DNA of 64,000 bases, taken from contig BGKB01000085.1 of the NCBI GenBank assembly GCA_003116975.1, forward strand, positions 462,331-526,330. The letters run 5' to 3'. Below are positions 47,087 to 57,878 of this stretch, piece after piece; within the stretch, counting starts at the first letter, position 1, and every line of letters begins with the position of its first letter. Made by a program: the position numbers and the translations under genes. This DNA comes from Aurantiochytrium sp. KH105 (lineage: Eukaryota; Sar; Bigyra; Thraustochytrida; Thraustochytriidae). The notes beneath the pieces were generated by a model. The model was given only the letters and a program-made list of their open reading frames with translations. It was not told where the DNA came from and searched no databases.

Positions 47087-48218
47087 GCTAGTTCGCTAGC
47101 TGCTGTGTATGTAAGTATGTCTACACTAGCAGCGGTTGGTCCTCCTCCTCGCCTGGTCTCGTGGGTCCCAGAAACAGGAGGCCCAGGCGCGCGCGCGCGT
47201 TGAGCTTGGCTTCGTCTCGCGACCTGAACCGTGGTCGCCCGCGTCGAAAGCGGGACTGGACAACGACGACGACGAAGAAGGCGAGCGGGTGAGCGATGGC
47301 CGGCGCGAAGCAGGGCCTCTCGTCTGGCTGGCTGGCTGGCTGGCTGGACTGACTGACTGACTGGACTGGCCTGTCTTGGAGGAGCGGCTCTCCTCCCTCT
47401 TTATTCGCTATTGGCCAGGGCCGCCCCGGCTCGCCGCGGCTCGCGCGAGGTTCTTTCTTTCTTTCTTTCTTTCTTTCTTTTTCTCCTGGCGCTCGCGGCG
47501 CTGCACTGCACTGCTCTGCTCTGCCGCGCTGCGCTGCGTCGCGAAGGGCTGCCGCGCTGCTGCTGCTCTGCTGCCGCCTTGGACGCGGAAGGGGGGGTTT
47601 CGCGAGAAGGTTCGACTTGGCTGGCAGGTGGGCTAGAATGTGATGGATGGAGGACGATGATGTCTCGCCTCCTCGTGGGACTGACTGACTGACTGACAGA
47701 CACAGACTGATGCCGAGCTCGGCTCCTCGCTCCTGCGCGCGCGCGCGAGCGCTCGCGCCGGTTCGGGCTTTGCTCGTCCCTGCCCGCGCGTCTGCGCAGC
47801 GCTACGCCACGCCGCGCGGCGCTGTCGGCGTTTCGAGTCGAGTCGGGTCGAGTCAAGTCGAGTTGGGTCGACTTTGGTTTGCTTTACACTGCTCTGCTCT
47901 GCTTTGGCGCAGCCTGCCTGGCTGGTTTCCTGCGCTTTTTCTTTCTTCCCTGCACCGCCTTCCTCTCGTCGGTTTCCGCACGGAGCAGCCGCGCGTGGCT
48001 CGCCAGCTTCTGGTTTGTTGCCCGTCTGCAGCGGCAAGCAAGCCGTGCTGCTCTGCGCCTGGCAGTGGCTGGCTAGCTGGCCGCGGCCTCGGGGCCGAGC
48101 AGGCTCGCTCGCTGCGGCTGGTCGGCGGGTCGGCTGGCCGGCTGGCTGGCTGGATCTGATCATTCGCGACAATAAACAGCTTGCTCGGTCCGCTTGGGTC
48201 TGATCGGGCCTCCCCATC

Positions 48219-48219
48219 N
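48219..48219. other. Undetermined base (N)
   Basis: The only N in the window, inside the repeat-rich gene-free region (CCCATCNGCC). It marks an unresolved call or a join made in assembly. Confidence 0.95.
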
Positions 48220-48639
48220 GCCACAGAGGGCGGCCTTCGTCATATTTTTGATGATCGACTCATTTTTCACCCTTGCTACAGAGGGTGTACTTGGTCGTTT
48301 TTTTCATGCTGTGCCTCGCTGTGCGCCCATTTTTTCCTACCCCCCTCCTCTCCATGCTACCCCCCCCGGCAAGCGCACTGGGTCTGTTAAATTTCGCCGC
48401 CTCGAAGCCGCGTGGAAAACCTTCCAACGAGAAAAAAAATAAAAATAAAAATGACAAGTATTGTCGCGAATTTTGCGCGTCAGCTGGCTGGCTGGCTGGC
48501 TGGGCGGCGGCGAGCTCGCGGGGCCGGCGGGAGGGAAAGAGGGAGGGAGGGCGGGCGGGGGCGCGGGTCCGCGTCCGCGCGTCTGCGTCTGCGTCCGCGT
48601 GCGTCGCGTCCGCGGGTCGGTTTTGGTCTGCGCGGCTTG

Positions 48640-48740
48640 GGATTTGAATTCGAATTCGAAATTCGAAATTCGCTTTTGAATTTGAATTTGAATTTGAACT
48701 TGGATTCCCGTTTTGAATTCGAGGACTTCGAATTCGGGTT
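48640..48740. repeat. AATTCG/AATTTG hexamer repeat array
   Basis: Several tandem GAATTC, GAAATTC and TTTGAA units, an AT-rich island in GC-rich surroundings. GAATTC units are self-complementary, so the array can fold into hairpins. Confidence 0.7.
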
Positions 48741-49152
48741 TGCCGGGATGATGGACCACGCAAAGCAGAGAAAACAAAAAGAGAGGGGAGAGAGGTGATC
48801 ATTATGAAAAAGAAGGAAGAACTTTTTTCAAATTTGCAAGTGGCAGTGACCGCGCGCGCGCGGATCGGAGCCTGCTCGCCCGCCGCGCCTCGCCTCGCCG
48901 CACGCTTGCCCTCGCCTCGACCCCGCCCCGCTGCACCCGCGCGAGCGACGCGAGCGTTCGCGCGCGCCCGCCAGCTAACCGCCGCGCAGCGCCGCGCCGC
49001 GGCGGCCCCGCCGGGCGGGCGCCAGGCAGGCGTGGACTGGCCGCGGGACCGCTCCGCTGCCGGTCGGCCGGCGGCCCGCAGGCGGCTGCCAGACCGCGCT
49101 CCGGCTGAAAATATGGCCGCCTGCCTGCTGCAGAGCTGCGTGCCGCGCACGT

Positions 49153-49183
<31 letters not shown>

Positions 49184-51519
49184 CCGCGCACGCCCGCCGC
49201 TCCGCTGCGCCTCCGCCTCCGCGCATCGACCACGACCTGCCCGGCGGAGCGGCGCCGAGGATTCAAATCGGAGCCGCATGGGGCAGCGCGGGGGCCTGCG
49301 CTGCTGCGGCCTCGCCGCGACGTGCAGCTAGAGAGCGGCCGCGGCGCGGCCAGGCACGAGCAAGCAAGGAGTCCTGCGCGACCGCAGCTCTGGTCGGTCG
49401 GTCGGCCGGCCAGCCGCCTCCCGCCGGAGAAGAATTCGCCAGGAAGCAAGGAAGGGATGGATTCGAATGCAAATGCATGCATGCTCGTGCATGCGTTGAT
49501 TTGAATGGAACGTGACACCCAGCATCCGAGCCACCGCGCATCCCAGCCCACCCACCCAACGCGGGGCAGCGCTGCACGAGGCGGCGCAAAAGACTGCGGC
49601 CCGTGCCGCGCCGCGCCGCTCCAGCTCCCGCTTCGCTCTCCACTCCACTCGGCGCGGCTCGACGCTGGCACGCTGTGGAAGGCGAACGAATGAACGAAGG
49701 AACGAATGACAACCTGATCAATCAGCCAAACACACGAACTCGTTCGTTGCCGTCGGCCGCAGCGACGGCCTGCGCCGCGACTTGGCTCGGCTCGGCTCCG
49801 CTCGGCGCCGCTCGGCGTCGCTCTTCTGCTCTGGCCGTGCTGCGACCGACCTTCTGGCTCACTACGTTCCGCTTGCTGCAGCTGCTCTGCTGGCGGACTC
49901 GACGCGACGCCGCCTCGCGGAGAGAGAGAGGCTCCGTGCGCTGCGGCCTCGGGCAGCGCGTGCGGGATGAACCATCGCTCGCTCTCGCTGGTCGCATTTC
50001 GCACGGAGCCGCGGCGCGGCATGGACCTCCTCGTACGTACGTGGGTCGCGCGCCATGCCACTTCTCCGCGAACAATGCGATGCCCGCATCTGCATTACTG
50101 CAGCGCAGGGGCTGGTCGCCTCGCCTCGGCGCCATAGCTTGAAACGATCGCAGCAGCAGTTGCAGCCGCTGCTATGCAGTTAGCTGCTGAGCTGCCTGAT
50201 GCACGCAGCAGCAGTGCGGGCGCGCGCACGCACGCACGCACGCACGCACGGAGTGTGCGCGCTGCGAGTCGCCGAACGGCGCGCGCTGGCTAACCTCGCC
50301 GCTGCCGCTGGCCAGCCCTCCGCTGCCTTTTCCCGCCACTGCCGCTGACATAGTAACCTCCCGACTTACCCGTCGCAATAGCCGCAGCCTCCGCGAGACT
50401 CGCAGGCACCACGGCGGCTGACTGACCGACCGACCACGGCCTTCCCTCTGGAGACCGGAGCGGCAGGCGGCCAGCAGCCATTGGTAGCCAGCAAGGTCGC
50501 ATCGACCTCAGCTGTCGGTGCGCCAGCGCGCGGCACAGACGACACGGACGGACTCTTTTGACGATGGCACGCGAGCAACGCAAGCGACCGCAGGCCTGGA
50601 GACCTCGGGCTTTGGGGCGCCTCGCTTTCTTTGTTTTTGACTTGGGTGCAGGCGCCGGGACTGGTCGCCAGCCAGCTCGCCGCGCGGACAAAGGGCCTGG
50701 CGGCGGCCGCCCAGCAGACTGCAAGGGTAGTGGGGTTGGACGGATGGAAGGATAAAAAAGGATGGGCTCGTCTTGTCCGTGGGCGTCGTTGTCCCCTGTT
50801 TTTGCTTTTCATTGGCCAGCCAGGTTCCCAAACGCCTGTGACCACTGACAGGAAGATCACCACATCTCAGCTAGCAGTACACACTTCGGGTGTGTGCTTG
50901 TCACTTTTGCGTTGCGCGTGCGAGACGAGGAGACGGACAGTTGGACCAGATGCGTTTGCCAGTCGTAGTCAGCTGCAGTAGCACCAGCTGCAGGCTGCGA
51001 CTGCGACTGGCAATGCAGCCACAGCCAGCAGCTGCAGCAGATTTTAGCCACGGCGACAGCGATGATGCCTGCCTGCCTGCCGTCAGTTGTGTCCGCGGCG
51101 GTCAGGTAAGGGATCGACACACATGCGTTCGTTCGTTCGTTTGTTTGTTTGTTGGCCTGATCGTTGTCTTGTCTTGTCTTGTCAGTCCGGCGACTGAGCT
51201 ATTGATCGCCTCTGCCACAGCCACTGCCACTGCCATCGAGATCTCGATGCCATCGTTGGCATATTTATCATGGGTGTGCGACGCGCTCACTCACATCAAT
51301 GCATTTCTTGGTCGCAGCAACGGCGACTGCGGCCCTTAAAAGACCGAACGTTAGAGACGCACGGACTCACGCACGCACGTGACAGTGAATCGAAACTTCT
51401 TGTCACGGTGCTTTTGCATCTTTGATCTTCATGGATCTTGCCTGTGAGTGGTTTGTTGCCTGGAGAACTTGGCAATGCGTTCGTTGCTCCCGTCGAGCAT
51501 ACAGCAAACAGACGTCAGT

Positions 51520-51520
<1 letters not shown>

Positions 51521-51577
<57 letters not shown>
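51521..51577. repeat. (CAG)19 trinucleotide repeat
   Basis: Nineteen uninterrupted CAG units. On the plus strand one frame would read poly-Gln, but the flanking frame is short and has no protein-like context, so it is probably noncoding. Confidence 0.9.
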
Positions 51578-51578
<1 letters not shown>

Positions 51579-53589
51579 TGACGATGAAATCGAAGGCCAT
51601 CTCGATGGTCACATCGCTCAGTCGGTAGCCTGGATTTCATTTACAGTCAATCTAGGTAGATGGCTAATCCAGGCTCCGTGCCGACGTCGCTACGATGCTT
51701 TTCCCTCCTTTCCTCCTTCTCATCACCATCCGCTGTAGTAATAGGACCGAGGATAGGCCTAGTCTCTAATAGCCTATTATGATTGAGCATCAAAGGACGT
51801 CAAGAGGCCCGCTCACCCCGCAAAGGCGAGTATCGTTGTGGAGTGGCTGCCGCACCGGTGGGACGTACATGCTGTGCTGCTGCTACTGCTGCTATCTCTC
51901 CGTTTGTCCCGTTTCTTTTGGACTGCTTCAACTTGGGGCTCGCGCAGCTACACAAACGAGAACACAAATGCCTTCTATGCTTGCCGCCTCTGGCAATCTT
52001 GACCAAGCTTGCCTGCACTTGCTTTCCTTGCTTGCTTCATCACCCCCCATGTCAGGCTGCCAAGCCCCATGCACCTGGCTGGCAGGCCACCTGCAGATGC
52101 TGTGCTGCTGCTTGCAGTTGCTTGCATGCCCGGTCGCTGTCGCATGCAGCACGAGCGGCGGCACCAGTGTGGCATGGCAACGCAGGCCAAGGCAAGAGTC
52201 AAAGACCCCGCTGTGGAGCTTTTGATCCCCGCGGCTCGGGTCCGCTCCGCACCCTGCCCACGCCCGCCACTGACTGCGCGCCCACTGGCCTCGCTGGCTG
52301 GCTGGCGGGCTGGCGGGCGGGCGCGCTGTGCTTCGCGAGTGCTGGCGGCGCGGCCCGCCTCCTTTGTCTCGCGCGGACCCGGGGTCCCCGCGCCGCCGGG
52401 AAGCGGCCGAGGAATGTTCGAGGCCTGGCGGGGGCCGCCGACCGCGCCAGCGAGGCCGGGCAGACAGACCTGGCCGGCCGCCGGGAAGCGCCGGGGAGCG
52501 CCCGGGAAGCGGCAGCGGCCAGGCCGCGGTGTACCTCCTGCGCTCTTTTCATCAGGCGAGGCGAGACGAGAGGGCTGGCAGCGAGTTGCTTCCCTTCCGC
52601 GAGGCCTGGCCGGCTCGCTGCTGCAGCTGGCTGCGTGTTTAGAATTATAGTCTGAGCGTCGCGGTCCTGTGTTGCGGTTCGGCAGCGGCTGGCTGTCTGC
52701 ATGTCTGCACTGCTGGCAGCAGTGGCTGGCCATGGTGGCAGCCGGCCAGCTGTTCACTGGCAGCTACAGCTGCAGGTGGAGTGGCTGCGATGACGGCTTG
52801 TGTGCGTGGTGGCCTGGTCTGTCGCGGCTGTGGTCGGATGGACGCTGTGGATGATTGTGAGATTGATCTTCTCGAGGGTGACGCTACTGCCACAGCTGGC
52901 TGGCCGGCCAGTGGTAGGATCTGCAGCTGCTGCCGCAGCGCATCCTCGCGCACAGACAGACAGTCGATTGCGAAGCTTGGCTGGGCGGTTGCAGGCTAGC
53001 AGACAGGCAGAGGGCGATAGGCAAAGTCAAGCGCCTAGGTGTTAGTTAGAAAAACGATAAGAGCTCGGCGAGGGCGTGTTGGACCGAAGTTAGAGAACAC
53101 ATGAAGTCCACAGCGTTGATCCGTTGGTCCCCACAGCAGACTCCCTATGCTTCCCACTGCGAGGACGAGAGGATTTGCGATGGGTGCGAGTTCCCGCTGT
53201 CGAGCGAGGCCCACCGGCACCTGTTGCGGCAACTGAAGGCCCAAAGCTTCCCCAGGGTCCCAAGTCTTCTTACACAGCCCCCCTCCTACGTCACGCCGTC
53301 CCCTCGACCGGGTCTCGCGCGCTTGCCTGGGGGGGCACCAAGAGAGTATCCGCCAAACATGGGTTTCCGGAGCAACCTTACACGCTTCGCCCCGCCCGCC
53401 ATCGCACCCCGCGCCTCTCGCTCCTCGCTCCTCTCCTCGCCGAACGCCTCATCCATGGCGGCTCGCCGCGCGGCACGGTCTCCACGGAGTTTTTCGGCTG
53501 CCTGCAGCAGCTGCAGCGGCCACTGCTGGCGAGGCGTGGGCGAGCGGGCGGGCTTGGAAGATTATAGCGAAAGAGGAAGGCAGGCGGCC

Positions 53590-53640
53590 AACGCGTGCTT
53601 GCTTGCCTGCTTGCCTGCTTGCCTGCTTGCCTGCTTGCCC
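53590..53640. repeat. CTGCTTGC 8-bp tandem repeat
   Basis: Five or so head-to-tail copies of CTGCTTGC in the gene-poor region. The same tetranucleotide families (CTGC, CTTG, CAGG) recur through 49-55 kb. Confidence 0.75.
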
Positions 53641-54232
53641 TCCCACCACTGACTGGCGCACGCGTGCGCTTGCGCATTATTCCCGCGCGGGTAGACGGGC
53701 GTAGGTGCCGTCTAGGGGAAACTGGCATGGATGCATGAGGCAGGTGTTTTGCTTTGACTTGCAGTTGCTGGAGAGCGCTGAGACAGCAAGTGTGGATTGC
53801 GGGGTTTGCCCCATTTCCGCGCGCGTTTGGCGCAGTGTAGACGATGGTGCGGGGCCCGGTGCAAGTGGGGGAAAGCGCAGAGAAAGAAGCGCAGCCCGCA
53901 ACAAATTCGAAACCGGAGCGGCGCCATCTCGCCTCGGCTTGCCTCGCCTCGCCTCGTCGCCCGTCGGCACCGGCCAGCGCAGGCAGCGAGCGAGCGAGCG
54001 AGCGAGCGGCAGATAGACCCCGTTGCCGCCGGCCCTGCCCGCGTCCGTCACCGCCGTCGCTCGCCGGCGCGCCTGCGAGTCTGCGGGCGCAGGAAGCCCA
54101 ACTGGGTTTGAACCGACATCGGCCAGCGAGCGAGCTCGCTCATCCAGGACAGACAGATACATAGATCGACAGACCGTCACGCCTCGCCTCGCCTCGCCTC
54201 GCCTCGCCGCACGGCTCCGCCTCAGGCGCGCC

Positions 54233-54234
54233 AG

Positions 54235-54270
<36 letters not shown>
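54233..54270. repeat. (GCAG)n tetranucleotide repeat
   Basis: About nine GCAG units in tandem, about 730 bases upstream of the histidine-kinase start. Confidence 0.8.
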
Positions 54271-54996
54271 TCTCCCGCGCTCGCCCGGGGCGCCTGCGGA
54301 GCGCCCGCGGCCGACGAAAGTTTGGCCGCGCTGCTCTCCGAGGACGCGCGCGAGGTCCCGCGATCGCGAGTGGCGCCGGGCGGCCTCCCTCACTCCAGGC
54401 TTCCTTCCTCCCCTGCCTGCCTCAGTCTCTGTCGCGACGCGTCGGCCGTCGATCTCGATCGGTCTCTCGCTCGACCTCTCGATCCATCCGTCGATCTCTC
54501 CGTCGCCGTCCTCTCTGCCCGCCCCGCCTCCTCCTCGCCTCGCCTCCCCTCACCTGGCCGCGCTCGCGGCTCCAGGCCTGCCTTTTTCCCCGCCGCTCGC
54601 GCTCGCTCTGCTTCCTCCCCTTCCTGGCCTGCGCCGGGACCGCCTCGCGGCCGACGGCAGGGCGGAGCAGAGCCGGGTGGGCGAGCGAGGCCGCAGAGCG
54701 CGAGCGCGAGCGCGAGGCCGGGCGGGCGGGCGGGCGGGCGGGCGTACGCCGGCGTCGCGTGGCCGGCCGGAGCGAGCGAGCCGGGGGAGACCCCTTCCAG
54801 CCTTTTGCTTCCGGGCGGCTGGCTTCGGAGCGGCGCGCGCGGGGGGGTTGAAAGGGGAGGGAGGAGAAGGCGACAACAAAGCAGGAAAAACCGCGCGGGC
54901 GGGCGGGTGGGCGGGCAGGTTAGCTCGCTCGCTCGCTTGCTTGCGTTGCCTGCGTTGCCTGCGTTGCCTGCGTGCAGGGGACGGAAGACAGGCAGC

Positions 54997-57021
54997 ATGG
55001 GCGAGGATGCCGTCGTGCAAGTCTGCGAGGCGCTCTTTGCTGACGTCAAGGGCCTCGGGCTCGCCGTCGTCCGACCGAACAAAACGCTCTCGGGCGCAGC
55101 CGCCACAGACAACGCAGCCTCACCATCACATCCCGAGGCCGACCTTTCGGGCAGCGACATTTGCAGGAGTACGAGCGACAGCACCAGCTCCAGCACCAGC
55201 ACCTCGGCGTCCATGACGCTCTCCTCCGTGGAGACAAGCTCCGAGGCGTCCTTGCTCCCTCACAGATTATCGCCCCTGGGCAAAGGTACACTCGTCTTTG
55301 CCAATCAGGCTTTCCGTGAACGCTTTCAGGGCTCCGTCAATGCTGACGCTGCTGTCATCGACATTGATGACATCTGCGCCGCAGAGCCCGACACCGTCGT
55401 ACGCGAAAAGGTCTTTCTCGACAAGACGTACCTGGTGCTCGAATCAGAAACTGCACAGGTCGCCGCACATCGCGCGAGCGTCGAAGTTGCTCAAAAGCAG
55501 CTCCAGTTCGTCGCGCAAGCCAGCCACGAGATCCGCACACCCCTTGCCGGCCTCCTCGGCATGATCGAATGCCTCGACGACGACATCTCGAGTGGGCCAG
55601 CCACAGCGAACTCCACCTCGCCCACCTCGCCCCGAAACTGCTGTTCGTCCTGCGCCTCGACCTCGCCAAGCAACACCGTCTCCGCCAAGCTCCGCCGTCC
55701 CGGCAGCAAACGCGACGTCGCAAACGCTGCCATCGCGGCTGGCACCTCTGACGTGCTGCGCCAGTGCGCAAATACCCTCCACGCCGTCGTCAATGACGTG
55801 CTGGACCTCACCGCCTGCTCTTCTAACCAAGTGCTCTTGCGTCCTAGCCCCATCAACATCAAGGGCGACTGCATTGACCGCGTCGTCGGTCTCTTTGATC
55901 GTATCGCTACGCAACAGGAGAGCGAAATCGTTTGCGAGCCTCTCGACGACAATTTTCCCAACTTTGTCCTCGTCGACGAACACCGGCTCAATCAAGTCGT
56001 CTCCAACTTGGTCGGCAACGCTGTAAAGTACACGCAGTCCGGACGCATCGTCATTCGCGCCTCTCTTGTCCAAGGATCGGACGCTGAAAACGATACACTT
56101 GACAGTAAACTAGACGACTCACAAGGCCAGCAAAACAGCGACGCCTCACAACATCGCATCGCTATCGAAGTCGAAGATTCTGGCATGGGCATTAGCGAAG
56201 CTGACCAGATGCGCATCTTTGAGCCCTTTTACCAAGCCAAAGACACTCCCCGCGCGACCATCAAGGCAAAAAAACGAGTGCCCACTGCCGTCTCGGGAAA
56301 CAAAGCCTCTTCAGAAGATGGGCGGCATCGCGATGCGCCCCTGTCTTCCTCAGGTCTCGGGCTCGCTATTTCCCGCGACTTGGCTCGGCTCATGGGCGGC
56401 GACGTCATCGTCAACAGCACCTTGGGACAAGGGTCTACCTTTCGCTTTGAGTTTGCCTTTGCCGAGCCCTCGCAAGAAGAGATTCGTGCGTCTCTTGCAT
56501 CAACATCCATTCCCTCGACCTCGCGCTCCACCTCGGGCCGCGCAAGACGTCCGTCTTCGCGGAAGAGTGACGCCAAATCCAGCAGCACACCCGTTGATTT
56601 GGTTTCTGGCGCCCAGTCCGACGCCACGCGCGATCCCGCCGTCAAGGTTCTCGTCGTCGATGACAATCTCGTCAATTGCCAAGTGTGTACGCGCCTTCTC
56701 AAACGACTCAATGTAACCTGTGACGTTGCCCATGACGGACTTGAGGCCGTCAAAATGTACGAGAAGAACCACTATGCTCTGATTTTCATGGACTGCCACA
56801 TGCCGAACCTCGATGGTTTCGAGGCTACCCGTCGGATTCTCTCCTCGGCGGCCGGCAGCGACGCCAAGGATCCGGTCATTGTCGCCATGACTGCATCCGT
56901 GATGGCCCGCGATCAAGCGAAATGTTTTGACGCAGGCATGCACGAACTTCTTCCCAAGCCCTTTACAATGGACTCGCTTCAGCGGATCATCGACAGACTT
57001 CACGGAACAGTGTCGTGCTGA
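54997..57021 (+). CDS. Soluble hybrid histidine kinase (PAS-like, HisKA, HATPase, receiver)
   Basis: 674 aa from ATG 54997 (GCAGCATGGG); the long upstream frame crosses repeats and is leader. A Ser/Thr-rich N-terminus leads to a PAS-like segment (about 95-150, TLVFANQAFRERF). The HisKA helix carries the phospho-acceptor His177 in QASHEIRTPLAGLLGMIE. The ATPase domain shows the N box (NQVVSNLVGNAVKYT), G1 (EDSGMGISEADQMRIFEPFYQ-type) and G2 (SGLGLAISRDLARLMGG, GQGSTFRFEF). The C-terminal receiver (about 550-670) has the VLVVDDN acidic pair, phospho-acceptor Asp599 in IFMDCHMPNLDG and Lys in LPKPF. No membrane helix is seen, so it is cytosolic or nuclear. It would autophosphorylate and relay to an HPt protein. 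Confidence 0.92.
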   Translation: MGEDAVVQVCEALFADVKGLGLAVVRPNKTLSGAAATDNAASPSHPEADLSGSDICRSTSDSTSSSTSTSASMTLSSVETSSEASLLPHRLSPLGKGTLVFANQAFRERFQGSVNADAAVIDIDDICAAEPDTVVREKVFLDKTYLVLESETAQVAAHRASVEVAQKQLQFVAQASHEIRTPLAGLLGMIECLDDDISSGPATANSTSPTSPRNCCSSCASTSPSNTVSAKLRRPGSKRDVANAAIAAGTSDVLRQCANTLHAVVNDVLDLTACSSNQVLLRPSPINIKGDCIDRVVGLFDRIATQQESEIVCEPLDDNFPNFVLVDEHRLNQVVSNLVGNAVKYTQSGRIVIRASLVQGSDAENDTLDSKLDDSQGQQNSDASQHRIAIEVEDSGMGISEADQMRIFEPFYQAKDTPRATIKAKKRVPTAVSGNKASSEDGRHRDAPLSSSGLGLAISRDLARLMGGDVIVNSTLGQGSTFRFEFAFAEPSQEEIRASLASTSIPSTSRSTSGRARRPSSRKSDAKSSSTPVDLVSGAQSDATRDPAVKVLVVDDNLVNCQVCTRLLKRLNVTCDVAHDGLEAVKMYEKNHYALIFMDCHMPNLDGFEATRRILSSAAGSDAKDPVIVAMTASVMARDQAKCFDAGMHELLPKPFTMDSLQRIIDRLHGTVSC

Positions 57022-57878
57022 TTTAAGGTATCACGCTCACGCGCAAGGCCTTCCACGCTAATTTTGTTGCCGTTGCCGTTGTCGTCGTTGTTGTTGTTGT
57101 TGATGTTGTTGACATCGTCAACCTTGACATCGTCATTGTGTGATCTTTCTCAATAGAGCTAGCGCGCTCTCACAGTTCATGCATGCAAGCTTCTGTTCTC
57201 GGGGTCAATCTGCCAGTGCGACCCGGGCCGCCTGTATGCAACTCATGCAACTCATTCGCCTACTCAATTCCTCCTCCGAGCAGCGGCAGTTTTTGCCCAT
57301 TTTTGACACTGCCCCGTATCTGCTCTTTCCTCTTCACACTCCTCCACACATTCATTCGTCCACCCTATCTATGCCGCTTCTTACGCGCGCGCGCTATAGC
57401 TCTCACGTAAATTCACATTTCATTCGCGGGCTTTGTCCGCTTCTTTCAAAAGTTCTTTTTCTTTCCAGTTTTTCTGCGGTTGCTTCGTGACAAAAGAGGC
57501 CGCTTCTTTTTCATTCTCTTATCGTTTTCATCCACGCTGTTACAGCAGCTCTCCCAGATGGTGACGACAATGACCCACTTGTGTGACTGCGAACCGTAAT
57601 TCGTGCTGGTGAGCATGCATTTGTCATTCGATCTAATCCAAGAAAGACAGACCTAAAGGCAAACAAACGAACAGACAAAATTTGTTCATTCCGTGCGTGG
57701 TTGGCCTTGCACAAGCTCGCTCTCTTCTCGAAAAGATGCAGTGGTCGGTAAAGAAGTGGCGACTCACGCCCACTGACATTTCCGCTAATCGCATTCGCCA
57801 TGATGGCTCTCCTCAGTGAGCTTTTCCACGTTGATGACGATGACCCCAAGTCGAACTTGCTTGATTGAAATAAAAGCC
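57022..57878. other. Intergenic region, nothing recognised
   Basis: About 860 bases between two plus-strand genes. It has GTT-rich repeats (about 57065-57110) after the histidine kinase, then pyrimidine-rich sequence (about 57260-57530). Small frames show no domain. It presumably contains the 3' UTR and the next promoter. Confidence 0.4.

Larger units (their letters stand above)
46571..54996. other. 8.4-kb repeat-rich region without convincing genes
   Basis: Many frames of 60-400 codons exist on both strands, but all are Ala/Arg/Pro/Ser or repeat-encoded and none shows a domain. Simple repeats are dense: CTTT (about 47450-47480), GAGTC-type (about 47832-47870), CTGC (about 49155-49185), (CAG)19, CTGCTTGC (about 53595-53640), CAGG (about 54235-54268) and GGGC (about 54720-54745). 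The last part is the leader and promoter of the histidine-kinase gene. I looked for tRNA, 5S and snRNA signatures and recognised none. A spliced gene or long noncoding RNA cannot be excluded. Confidence 0.5.

Noticed and set aside
48802..50061. 419-codon minus-strand frame in the repeat-rich region
   Set aside because: It has Arg/Ala/Ser low complexity with CTGC-repeat-encoded stretches and no conserved motif.
51975..52757. 260-codon minus-strand and 290-codon plus-strand frames
   Set aside because: Overlapping on both strands, GC-driven, with no recognisable domain.
53030..53400. Possible structured RNA (SRP-like GGTTTCCGGAGCAACC hairpin near 53365)
   Set aside because: The hairpin is short and no other SRP, RNase P or snRNA landmarks could be aligned.
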